From the NCBI RefSeq assembly GCF_030813245.1, contig NZ_JAUSUA010000009.1, positions 1-64,000 of the forward strand: DNA of 64,000 bases, in the 5' to 3' direction. The notes below the pieces were generated by a model, which was not told where the DNA came from, did no database searches, and saw nothing but the letters and a program-made list of their open reading frames with translations. Origin of the DNA: Alkalicoccobacillus murimartini. GTDB lineage: Bacteria > Bacillota > Bacilli > Bacillales > Bacillaceae_D. The position numbers and the translations under genes were made by a program. Shown one piece after another: positions 20,646-29,092 of the stretch (positions are counted from its first letter, which is position 1; every line of letters begins with the position of its first letter).

Positions 20646-21266
20646 CTAATTGCTTGCTATTCTTCCCCCATGTAAGCCAAAGAACTCAAATTGTACAACT
20701 TCCTTAGCTAATTCCTGTGGATTCAGATTCATTAGGTCTTCATCATCAAACAACCAACGGTGCATGATGCCTCGAACAAAGCTAGTCAGCATAATCGCTT
20801 GCATATCCGTAGACCCAGTATTCTTTAACATACCAAACTCCTTAGCTCTAAGGATATTCTGTTTAAAAGCATCTTCCATATGATAATGGATGTTGTTCAC
20901 CTGATCTTGAATCACTCGATCAACATCTCTTCCACTTTCTAAGAGCAGCTTTAGAAACTCTGAATTTTCTTTAACGAATGTGAAGATATCGGTCATCAAT
21001 TTTTCAGAAGAAAGAATCATGTCTTCAATGCTACCCGGGGTTTTACGATAACCCTGCTTAATGACCTCCATCAGCATTTGCTCGCCTTCATTTAAAATCT
21101 CAAGCATAATGGCCGATTTATTTTTAAAATGCCAATAGAAGGTACCTTGAGCCACTTCAGCGTGCTTTACTATAGAAGAAACTTTTGTAGAGTGGTAGCC
21201 ATCACGAGCAATGAGTGTTTGAGCACTATCTAATAGCTTTCTTTTTCGGTCAATTCGATTCGACAT
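20646..21266 (-). CDS. TetR-family transcriptional regulator
   Basis: A 206-residue TetR-type repressor. The N-terminal helix-turn-helix (about residues 8-50) has the canonical sequence AQGTFYWHFKNKSAIM. The C-terminal ligand-binding part resembles the YerO/FadR-like bacillar group, but the effector is unknown. The ATG at 21266 has AAGGGG 7 nt upstream; a TTG at 21272 is less likely. It is the first gene of the opp-like operon and probably represses its own promoter through the inverted repeat at 21290. Confidence 0.88.
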   Translation of the reverse strand: MSNRIDRKRKLLDSAQTLIARDGYHSTKVSSIVKHAEVAQGTFYWHFKNKSAIMLEILNEGEQMLMEVIKQGYRKTPGSIEDMILSSEKLMTDIFTFVKENSEFLKLLLESGRDVDRVIQDQVNNIHYHMEDAFKQNILRAKEFGMLKNTGSTDMQAIMLTSFVRGIMHRWLFDDEDLMNLNPQELAKEVVQFEFFGLHGGRIASN

Positions 21267-21289
21267 ATTCAAACCCCTTTTATGTAGAT

Positions 21290-21312
21290 TGACAAGTCAG
21301 TCAGTTTAATAT
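21290..21312 (-). promoter_or_regulatory. Putative TetR operator / opp operon control site
   Basis: TTGACAAGTCAGTCAGTTTAA lies 25-45 bp upstream of the regulator start. It contains the inverted repeat TGAC-AA-GTCA and tandem GTCA units, as seen in many TetR autoregulatory operators. It should overlap the core promoter. Confidence 0.5.
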
Positions 21313-21373
21313 CGATAATGTTAATATATTTACTAGGGATTAAAAAGTCAATACCTATTTAAAATAGTCAGAA

Positions 21374-21405
21374 CTAAAAAAGAACCCCTACACATAGAGG
21401 TTCTC
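21374..21405 (-). terminator. Terminator of the aldo/keto reductase gene
   Basis: On the minus strand GAACCTC pairs with GGGGTTC (with one wobble), followed by six T (A run at 21375-21380). It lies 13 nt beyond the stop. Confidence 0.8.
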
Positions 21406-21417
21406 GAAGCTTCGTGA

Positions 21418-22260
21418 TTAAAACTCTTCATATGTAGCAGGATCTTGATCGTGGATTCGACCATCTGATCGAGTTAGTTGACTGATTGTCTGCATCTCTT
21501 CATTAGTTAATGAAAAGTCAAAAACCGATAGATTTTCCAACTGACGATCCGCGGTCGATGCCTTAGGTAGTGGCAAGGCACCGAGCTGAATATGCCAACG
21601 AAGGATAATTTGTGGTATCGACTTTTGATGTGAGTGTGCAATGGTTTGAATTTCTTTGTTTTCAAGCACATGACTTGCACGACCAAGTGGACTCCATGAC
21701 TCTGTAACGATGCCATGCTCCTGATCGAAGGATCGTTGTGTTTCCTGAGAAAAATAAGGATGAAGCTCTACTTGATTGATACTTGGTGTCACTCCTGTTT
21801 CTTGAATGATGCGTTCTAAATGCTCAGGCAAGAAATTCGAGACACCAATCGAACGAATTAATCCCCATTTCTGCGCGTCGACTAAAGCCTGCCACGCTTC
21901 AACAAAGAGCTCCTGTTTTGGGTTCGGCCAATGAATTAAATAGAGATCATAATAATCTAACCCAGCACGTAACAGCGATTCCTGAATGGTTTTGACGGCT
22001 TTATGATAACTATGATGTCTACCGGGTAACTTCGATGTGATCCGAAGCTGTTCACGTGGGACAGCACTTCGTCTAATGGCTTCACCAACTGCGCCTTCAT
22101 TTTCATAGTTAAACGCTGAATCAATTAACCGGTACCCGACATCAATGGCACTAGCTATCGTGTTCACACCGGCTGTTCCTTTAATATTTGCTGTACCAAA
22201 TCCAATCGAGGGAATGGTTAAACCATCATTCAATGTTCTAGTAGGAATGGAGTTTGACAT
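21418..22260 (-). CDS. Aldo/keto reductase
   Basis: A 280-residue NADPH-dependent oxidoreductase of the AKR superfamily (2,5-diketogluconate reductase/YvgN-like group). Catalytic residues are visible as Asp in LIDSAFNYENE (about 47-57, with Tyr), Lys in SKLPG (about 80) and His in LIHWPNP (about 112). The nucleotide-binding end IPLPKAST-type motif reads LPLPKAST. AAGGGG precedes the ATG. Substrate cannot be told; methylglyoxal and other aldehydes are common. Confidence 0.92.
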   Translation of the reverse strand: MSNSIPTRTLNDGLTIPSIGFGTANIKGTAGVNTIASAIDVGYRLIDSAFNYENEGAVGEAIRRSAVPREQLRITSKLPGRHHSYHKAVKTIQESLLRAGLDYYDLYLIHWPNPKQELFVEAWQALVDAQKWGLIRSIGVSNFLPEHLERIIQETGVTPSINQVELHPYFSQETQRSFDQEHGIVTESWSPLGRASHVLENKEIQTIAHSHQKSIPQIILRWHIQLGALPLPKASTADRQLENLSVFDFSLTNEEMQTISQLTRSDGRIHDQDPATYEEF

Positions 22261-22395
22261 GGTATGACCCCTTTCAATAGTTGAATTGTAGTTCTATACC
22301 CTGAAAGAAGCTAGTTTAGTACAAGAATCTTCATAAAGTAAAAATATAGAAGTGATTGACTTGTTTTATAACCTTTCATATAATTTAATTGATAT

Positions 22396-22410
22396 TGATA
22401 ATCGTTTTCA
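22396..22410 (+). promoter_or_regulatory. Fur box before siderophore-binding protein gene
   Basis: TGATAAT-C-GTTTTCA matches the Bacillus 7-1-7 Fur box (TGATAATNATTATCA) at 12 of 14 bases, and the flanking TTGATATTGATAATCG extends it. It lies just before the ribosome binding site, so iron repression is likely. Confidence 0.72.
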
Positions 22411-22431
22411 ATTAATGAGGAGGAGAGCATC

Positions 22432-23412
22432 ATTCAACATAGAAAAAGTCTTTATTTATTCATCTTAATGGTGTTTTTATTGGTTGGCTGCAGCGAAGCA
22501 AATACAGAAAGTGAGCAAACTAGCTCAGTTGTTGATGAGAGCAGTGAAACAAATGCAGAAGATAATGAAATGAGAACGTATACGGATGTTACGGGGAGAG
22601 AAGTTGAGATTCCTGTTCATCCAGAGAGAGTTGTCACTACTCAGTATGTAGATGCCATGATTACGTTGGGTGTAGAACCGATTGGAGCCCCGTCCCATGT
22701 ATTAGATCGTGAGTATCTCTCTGGTATAACAGATGATGTTGAGGATCTTGGCTTTCCATTTAGTGTAGAGAAAGTGGTTGAGCTGGCGCCAGATTTGATT
22801 ATCACAGCTGATCCTGAGGAAGTTGAACAATTAAGTATGATTGCACCAACTGTTGTTGTCCCTTGGATGTACGGAGATTTCTTCACTCAATTAGAGGAAG
22901 TCGCGAGTATTCTAGGAAAAGAAAAAGAGGCAGAAAAATGGGCTGCAGAGTTTGAGGATAAACTATCTGAAGTCAAAGAAGAAGTAGCTGGCGTATTTGG
23001 AGAGGATGAAACCGTTTCAATATTCATGGCTGCCGGAAATGATAATCTGAGATTATATGGAGGTCGGAATATTGGTCATATTTTCTATCGATCTCTCGAG
23101 CTAACGCCACCTCCTTACATTCAGGAACGGATTGAAGAGGACCCTGAGTTCCAGGAGTTTGTATTTGATGACGTTTCAATGGAGATGTTACCTGAATATG
23201 CAGGTGATCACATTGTGATGCTTGTATATGATCAAGAAGCTAGAGATGAAGGCGGCATGTATAGTCAAATTGAGCAGAGTCCACTTTGGCAGAACTTAGA
23301 TGCGGTCAAAAATGATCAAGTTTATTATGTAAATGAAGAACCTTGGTTCGTCTACACCTCACTTGCTATCGAAAAGTCCTTAGAAGAAGTAAGCGAAATA
23401 GTCGTAAAATAA
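22432..23412 (+). CDS. Iron-siderophore ABC transporter substrate-binding lipoprotein
   Basis: A class III (FecB/BtuF-type) binding protein. The core contains YTDVTGREVEIPVHPERVV, a run of PxxV-x-Y-like strands and a central long helix. The lipobox is LVGC. The only ATG near (22468) would leave a signal peptide of seven residues without a basic end. Reading back in frame to ATT at 22432 gives QHRKSLYLFILMVFLLVGC, a proper signal, with AGGAGG at 22418-22423 placed 8 nt before that ATT. I therefore propose a non-canonical ATT start. No permease genes are adjacent, so it works with a transporter encoded elsewhere. A Fur box precedes it. Confidence 0.82.
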   Translation: MQHRKSLYLFILMVFLLVGCSEANTESEQTSSVVDESSETNAEDNEMRTYTDVTGREVEIPVHPERVVTTQYVDAMITLGVEPIGAPSHVLDREYLSGITDDVEDLGFPFSVEKVVELAPDLIITADPEEVEQLSMIAPTVVVPWMYGDFFTQLEEVASILGKEKEAEKWAAEFEDKLSEVKEEVAGVFGEDETVSIFMAAGNDNLRLYGGRNIGHIFYRSLELTPPPYIQERIEEDPEFQEFVFDDVSMEMLPEYAGDHIVMLVYDQEARDEGGMYSQIEQSPLWQNLDAVKNDQVYYVNEEPWFVYTSLAIEKSLEEVSEIVVK

Positions 23413-23415
23413 CCT

Positions 23416-23460
23416 ACAAACCCCGATCAATCGTGATAAACGAATGGTCGGGGTTTGTTT
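23416..23460. terminator. Bidirectional terminator
   Basis: CAAACCCCGAtCA (from 23417) pairs with TGgTCGGGGTTTG (to 23457), with TTTT after it. The genes on the two sides converge here. Confidence 0.82.
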
Positions 23461-23462
23461 TG

Positions 23463-24632
23463 CTACTCATTTGAATGGTTTACTTCATCTATAGCCTTCT
23501 TAGCAAGCTTTGTAATCGTCATGTCATCCATTGGCGGGTTATGAAGCCCTGCGCGGATATCACGATAATAGCGCTGCAATGGGCATGAAAGCTCAAGGCT
23601 TTTAGCACCAACAATACGCATTGCTTTATCAACCACATGAATACTATTATTTACGACGGTATGCTTCACGACCCCAATTTCATTATCAATATGAGGGCGA
23701 GTATGCTCATCATCATAAGCTCGCGTAACAGAGTATATGAGGTGGCGAGACTGCATCATAAGCAGTTCCATTTCACCAATAGCAGTCTGCACGTTAGGAA
23801 GCTCACTGATTGTGCCAGATATACTGTTAGGAGAGTGTTCCGTTGCATAAGTGACTGCATAATCTCTTGCAGCCTGTGCAATGCCTAAGTAGTTCGCTGG
23901 AATATGAGTCATCCACGCATTCACATGGTTTCCGCGTGAACCGTCGTTAACCTCTACTAAATAGAAATCTTCTACTTTCACATTTTTTAACACGAGATCA
24001 TGACTCTCTGTGCTCCGCATCCCTACCATATCCCAGTTCTCTCGGATGGAGATGCCTTCTGTATCACGATGGATGAGGAAGAAACCAACAGCCTGTTTCT
24101 CTTCAATCCAAACACCTACTAAATAGTAGGTAAGATAAGGGGACATGGATGTGAACGTCTTTTCTCCATTAATGACCCAAGAGTCACCACTTCGCACAGC
24201 GTGTGTGCCAGGACGACCACCACGTGTTGGACTTCCGGTCTGAGCTTCACTAACGGCTCGATTCACTAAAGCCCCTTTTTTAATTTCTTTCGCAAAAAAA
24301 GAAAGCTGTTCCTCTGTCCATACACGCTTCTCGTAAATTTCTCCAACAACCCCTTGATGCCAGCTGATCGAAAGGGCTGTGGAGCCATCCATACTTCCAA
24401 GGGTTTCCTGGAAAAGTACTAAATCAGCTGTAGAAAGGCTACTGCCTTCATACGATGTTGGTAAGGCTAATGAAGTGTAGCCCATATCAATTAATGATTG
24501 AATGCTTTGTTTGGGAAAACGCGCTTGCTCATCATTCGTTTGTGCCTGTTGTTCGATTTGTTGGCGAAGCTGCTCCAATTTAGTTAGCCATTCTTGTTGA
24601 AATGAAGTTGTTGAAAATAAAGCTTTAGACAC
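23463..24632 (-). CDS. Acyl-CoA dehydrogenase-family flavoprotein (YdbM-like)
   Basis: A 389-residue protein with the acyl-CoA dehydrogenase fold: N-terminal helical part (to about 115), middle beta domain with VNRAVSEAQTG and WVINGEKTFTS (FAD contacts) and a C-terminal four-helix domain. The usual catalytic glutamate region is not clearly conserved, so it may belong to the DszC/SfnB-like monooxygenase side of the superfamily or to B. subtilis YdbM, which is linked to sulfur supply. Start is GTG with GAGGAG upstream. It closes the metS-tatD insertion. Confidence 0.8.
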   Translation of the reverse strand: MSKALFSTTSFQQEWLTKLEQLRQQIEQQAQTNDEQARFPKQSIQSLIDMGYTSLALPTSYEGSSLSTADLVLFQETLGSMDGSTALSISWHQGVVGEIYEKRVWTEEQLSFFAKEIKKGALVNRAVSEAQTGSPTRGGRPGTHAVRSGDSWVINGEKTFTSMSPYLTYYLVGVWIEEKQAVGFFLIHRDTEGISIRENWDMVGMRSTESHDLVLKNVKVEDFYLVEVNDGSRGNHVNAWMTHIPANYLGIAQAARDYAVTYATEHSPNSISGTISELPNVQTAIGEMELLMMQSRHLIYSVTRAYDDEHTRPHIDNEIGVVKHTVVNNSIHVVDKAMRIVGAKSLELSCPLQRYYRDIRAGLHNPPMDDMTITKLAKKAIDEVNHSNE

Positions 24633-24831
24633 GATTTTTCATCTCCTCAATGAATCTACATTCAATTGTTTACCCTTTTTAGTAGTATTATATGACAAGT
24701 AAAACACACTTAACAGATAAGAGTTTATGAAAAGCTTATGGATAAAAGATTGTCACAGACCCCGTTCTTGCATCTATATCAAAAAAAGCGGTAAGATTCT
24801 TTTCAAAGAGTTTTTTTATGGAGGTTTATGA

Positions 24832-25605
24832 ATGTTATTTGATACACATGTTCACTTAAATGCAGAACAGTTTAATGATGATGTTGAAGAAGTTATTGCA
24901 CGTGCTAAAGATGCGGGCGTAGAGCGTATGGTTGTAGTTGGCTTTGATGAGAAGACCATCAACCGAGCGTTAGAATTAGTGGAAGCGTATGAGTTTTTAT
25001 ATGCAGCGGTTGGTTGGCACCCCGTGGATGCTATTGACATGACTGATAAACATTTGGAATGGCTTGAAGAATTATCTGCTCACCCTAAAGTCGTTGCGCT
25101 GGGAGAAATGGGTCTTGATTACCATTGGGACAAGTCACCAAAAGATATTCAAAAAGAAGTATTTATTAAGCAAATACACTTAGCAAAGAAGGTTAATCTT
25201 CCAATAATCATTCATAATCGTGAAGCTGATCAAGATATTGTTGATATTTTGGAGGCAGAGGGCGCCAAGGATGTTGGTGGCATCATGCATTGTTTTGGAG
25301 GCAGTGTTGAAATTGCGGATCGATGTCTTGCAATGAATTTTTATATCTCTTTGGGAGGTCCCGTCACATTCAAAAATGCTAAACGTCCTAAAGAGGTCGC
25401 TAAGCATGTGCCGATAGAAAAGCTTTTGATCGAGACGGACTGTCCATATCTTGCTCCTCATCCAAATAGAGGGAAGAGGAATGAGCCTGGCTATGTGAAG
25501 CTTGTTGCAGAAGAAATCGCGGATCTTCGAGGCATATCGTATGAAGAGCTTGCTCAACATACAACGCGTAACGCGAATGAGTTGTTTAGACTTACGAATG
25601 AGTAA
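24832..25605 (+). CDS. tatD: TatD-family metal-dependent hydrolase
   Basis: A 257-residue TIM-barrel hydrolase (YabD), a 3'-5' exonuclease-type DNase in characterised members. Metal ligands are visible: DTHVHL (residues 3-8), GEMGLDYHW (E near 92), IIHNREA (His near 127), MHCFGGS (His near 152) and ETDCPYL (Asp near 203). The ATG at 24832 has GGAGG 7 nt upstream. It normally follows metS directly. No terminator lies between its stop and the second heptamer array. Confidence 0.95.
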   Translation: MLFDTHVHLNAEQFNDDVEEVIARAKDAGVERMVVVGFDEKTINRALELVEAYEFLYAAVGWHPVDAIDMTDKHLEWLEELSAHPKVVALGEMGLDYHWDKSPKDIQKEVFIKQIHLAKKVNLPIIIHNREADQDIVDILEAEGAKDVGGIMHCFGGSVEIADRCLAMNFYISLGGPVTFKNAKRPKEVAKHVPIEKLLIETDCPYLAPHPNRGKRNEPGYVKLVAEEIADLRGISYEELAQHTTRNANELFRLTNE

Positions 25606-25611
25606 TAGTTC

Positions 25612-25801
25612 AACTAAGATAAAGTGAGGGAATATCAAGAAAAGTTGGTATGTAGAAAGGTGAGCCAGGCGTTACCAAGAGGGTAGAACATCATACAAAG
25701 ATGAAACAGGATCTACCAAGAGTGGAAGGGTATTACTAAGATGAATGGGCACAAAACCAAGCGATATTTGGAATTACGAAGAAGCAAAGAACTTGACTAA
25801 G
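25612..25801 (+). repeat. Phased TACCAAG heptamer array 2 (non-coding)
   Basis: Ten degenerate heptamers begin at 25612, 25633, 25653, 25673, 25694, 25714, 25734, 25755, 25775 and 25795 with steps of 20 or 21 bp (mean 20.3). Forms are AACTAAG, TATCAAG, TAGAAAG, TACCAAG (twice), TACAAAG, TACTAAG, AACCAAG, TACGAAG and GACTAAG: the second A and the final AAG are invariant. One more AACTAAG at 25833 is out of phase. Spacers of 13-14 bp share no sequence. The array starts 7 nt after the tatD stop and has the same orientation as array 1. Confidence 0.85.
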
Positions 25802-25878
25802 AACTACGTCATTTTCATCATGAGGAAATCCTAACTAAGTAAGATGTCATATATCACACCCATAATCTGGGCTTTTCT

Positions 25879-25925
25879 ATGCTGTCATTCTCAAACCATG
25901 TGGATGGCAGCATATCCATTTTTTT
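25879..25925 (+). terminator. Possible terminator after array 2
   Basis: ATGCTGTCAT (25879-25888) pairs with ATGGCAGCAT (25904-25913) with one G-T wobble, and a run of seven T begins 5 nt later. A competing shorter hairpin TGGAT/ATCCA (25901-25918) ends right at the T-run, so the two could act as alternatives. It probably ends the tatD-array transcript. Nothing else is seen in 25840-26150; a minus-strand ORF there has no ribosome binding site. Confidence 0.5.
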
Positions 25926-26150
25926 GATAAGCATGTATCTCCAAAACAACGTTTAGAACTTTCTTTTCGAATAAATATTTCGACAGGATTTCACAGCTTG
26001 TAGTACAACCTTGTCTTATTCGTTTTTGTTCTACAGGGATATCCTTGGACATAGAAGTAAGTGTCGAGAGAAAATTCTTTTCAATTTGCAAAAGTCAAGA
26101 GATAATGAGGGCATTCTTGCATGTAATAGTGAACTTTTTCTAAAGTTTAG

Positions 26151-26179
26151 TTGACAAGAGGAGGGACAATCGATATACT
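26151..26179 (+). promoter_or_regulatory. Sigma-A promoter of yabE
   Basis: TTGACA (26151-26156), 17 bp, TATACT (26174-26179): a near-consensus site 31 bp upstream of the start codon. Confidence 0.8.
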
Positions 26180-26209
26180 TCAGAGCGTTAAGAGGAGGAA
26201 TGTCTACAT

Positions 26210-27487
26210 ATGGAAGCGAATAAGACGTATAGGCTTCTTTTGGATAATGTTTCTAATCATAAGTACCTCATTTCGATCATTGGCTTTGTCATTGCATTAG
26301 CTGCCATTTTTTATGTCGTATATGACATGACAAAACATACAGTTACAGTAAGCATCGACGGGAATGAAGACGTTGTTCTTTCAACCCATGCTGAAACCAT
26401 AGCAGATTTATTTGCCGAAGAGGATTGGGATACAAATCAACATGATTTAATAGAACCGTCATTGGATACATCAATTGACGAAGATACACAGGTTCTGTGG
26501 AAACAAGCAAAAGAAGTAGCCATGACAATTGACGGAGATACACAAGATGTTTGGACAACAGCAGACGATGTCAGTGGGTTACTCGATGAATTAGCCATTG
26601 AGTTTAAAAGTCAGGATGAACTGGAGCCTGAATTAGATACTAATATTACACATAATATGGATGTTCAGTATAAGCCCGCCTTTTTAGTTACGTTACTAAG
26701 CGATAGGGAAGAGCAGGAAATATGGACAACTTCGACGACTGTCGCTGACTTTTTGGATAGAGAAGAGATTGAACTAGGAGATCTGGATCGAGTCGAACCA
26801 ATTTTAGATGACCATTTAGATAAAACAACTGACGTTCAAATTACACGCATTGAAAAAGTCACCGATGTGGTGGAAGAATCAATCTCTTATGAGACGATTA
26901 CGAAAAATGATGACAAGATTAACAAAGGAACAGAGCAAGTGGAAGAGGAAGGCGAAGAAGGTGTTCTAAAGAATACGTTTGAAGTCGTTCTTGAAGACGG
27001 GGAAGAAGTTTCTCGTGAGCTTGTCAAAACAGAAACAGTTAAAGATAGTGTAGATCGTGTTGTTGCGGTTGGTTCACGTGAGGAGACTCCAGCAGTGGCT
27101 GCTGCATCTGAAGAACAGCCAGTGCGTGAGGAGAAGCAAGAAACCCAAATTGCTAGTGAAACGGTTGAAGCACCTCAGGAAGAAACCACTTCCGAGGAGA
27201 AAACGGTGACGATGACGGCCACAGCCTATACAGCAAATTGTGCAGGGTGTAGCGGTGTAACGGCAACGGGAATTGATTTAAATAATAATCGTAATATGAA
27301 AGTTATTGCGGTTGATCCGAGTGTTATTCCACTTGGTTCCAAAGTGCATGTAGAAGGCTATGGTACGGCCATTGCTGGAGATACTGGTGGAGCCATCAAT
27401 GGTAACAAGATTGATCTTCATGTCCCAACTAAGGCAGAAGCTGAGAGATTCGGACGCAAACAAGTGAAGGTAACTATTGTCGAATAA
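26210..27487 (+). CDS. yabE: Cell-wall-associated YabE/RpfB-like protein (DUF348, G5 and 3D domains)
   Basis: A 425-residue exported protein. An uncleaved N-terminal membrane helix (about residues 19-41) is followed by three DUF348 repeats (about 45-205, each with a TVADL/TIADLF-like motif), a G5 domain (about 210-285), an acidic Glu-rich linker and a C-terminal 3D domain (about 335-425) with conserved aspartates (VIAVDPSVIPLG, AGDTGGAI, IDLHV). 3D proteins resemble MltA-type lytic enzymes and stationary-phase survival (Sps/Rpf) factors that act on peptidoglycan. Good promoter; terminator follows. Confidence 0.92.
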   Translation: MEANKTYRLLLDNVSNHKYLISIIGFVIALAAIFYVVYDMTKHTVTVSIDGNEDVVLSTHAETIADLFAEEDWDTNQHDLIEPSLDTSIDEDTQVLWKQAKEVAMTIDGDTQDVWTTADDVSGLLDELAIEFKSQDELEPELDTNITHNMDVQYKPAFLVTLLSDREEQEIWTTSTTVADFLDREEIELGDLDRVEPILDDHLDKTTDVQITRIEKVTDVVEESISYETITKNDDKINKGTEQVEEEGEEGVLKNTFEVVLEDGEEVSRELVKTETVKDSVDRVVAVGSREETPAVAAASEEQPVREEKQETQIASETVEAPQEETTSEEKTVTMTATAYTANCAGCSGVTATGIDLNNNRNMKVIAVDPSVIPLGSKVHVEGYGTAIAGDTGGAINGNKIDLHVPTKAEAERFGRKQVKVTIVE

Positions 27488-27501
27488 GATAGAGGATAGA
27501 T

Positions 27502-27546
27502 GGAGCCGATCCACAGAGTATACTCTGGTGATGATCGGCTTCTTTT
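27502..27546 (+). terminator. Terminator after yabE
   Basis: AGCCGATC (27504-27511) pairs with GATCGGCT (27533-27540), with an inner ACAGAGT/ACTCTGG stem, then a T-rich tail. Confidence 0.82.
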
Positions 27547-27604
27547 GTTTTGACGGAAATAAGGATACAATAAGGGACAGAATGGATGAGATCGGAGCAG
27601 GAGA

Positions 27605-28159
27605 ATGAGAATTAAGGAAATGATTGTAGTGGAAGGTCGAGATGATACAACGGCTATTCAACGGGCTGTAGATGCAGACACGATTGAAACCAATGGATCG
27701 GCGATAGGAAAGGCCGTACTCGCTCGTATAGCTTTAGCCAAGGAAAGACGTGGGGTAATCATATTAACAGACCCTGACTACCCTGGTGAACGAATTCGCC
27801 GTATCGTAAGCCAACATGTTCCTGGCTGTAAGCATGCGTTTTTGCCAAAGCATGAGGCGATCTCTAAAAAAGGGGATGACTTAGGTGTGGAGAATGCAAC
27901 ACCAGAAGCTATCCGTCAGGCGTTATTAACTGTTCAGGAAGAAGCTGAAGAGGCACCTGCGCTTATTTTATGGGAGGACCTTCATGCGGCTGGTCTGATC
28001 TCGGGTGAACATGCGAGAAGAAGACGAGAGCAGATTGGTGATAAGCTTTCAATTGGATATGCAAATGGAAAACAGCTGCTTAAACGGCTTCATATGTTTC
28101 AAATACAGCCCGAGGAATTTCGTGAGGCTTTGATTTCGGTTCTTAAGGAGGAACAATAA
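27605..28159 (+). CDS. rnmV: Ribonuclease M5
   Basis: A 184-residue Toprim-domain nuclease that cuts 5S rRNA precursors to the mature ends, with ribosomal protein uL18 as cofactor in B. subtilis. The Toprim Glu is in VVEGRDDT (about residues 8-15) and the DxD in LTDPDYPGE (about 56-64). KHAFLPKHEA is also conserved. The start matches family members. ksgA begins one base after its stop, so the genes are coupled. Confidence 0.95.
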   Translation: MRIKEMIVVEGRDDTTAIQRAVDADTIETNGSAIGKAVLARIALAKERRGVIILTDPDYPGERIRRIVSQHVPGCKHAFLPKHEAISKKGDDLGVENATPEAIRQALLTVQEEAEEAPALILWEDLHAAGLISGEHARRRREQIGDKLSIGYANGKQLLKRLHMFQIQPEEFREALISVLKEEQ

Positions 28160-29038
<879 letters not shown>

Positions 29039-29044
29039 ATACTG

Positions 29045-29073
29045 CACCGTTTTCCTCCTATAATCATAGGCTG
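29045..29073 (+). promoter_or_regulatory. Putative sigma-K promoter of yabG
   Basis: CACC (29045-29048), 16 bp, CATAGGCTG (29065-29073) fit the sigma K pattern mACm-N16/17-gCATAnnnTA with one mismatch at the end. B. subtilis yabG is a sigma K gene, which supports the reading. Confidence 0.5.
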
Positions 29074-29092
29074 AACAGGAGGGGGCGGAGCG

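Noticed and set aside
25180-25638. Minus-strand 152-codon ORF
   Set aside because: Antisense to tatD with no motif or ribosome binding site.
25891-26091. Minus-strand ORF of 66 codons between tatD and yabE
   Set aside because: No ribosome binding site, TTG start, no recognised motif, and it overlaps the likely terminator at 25879-25925.
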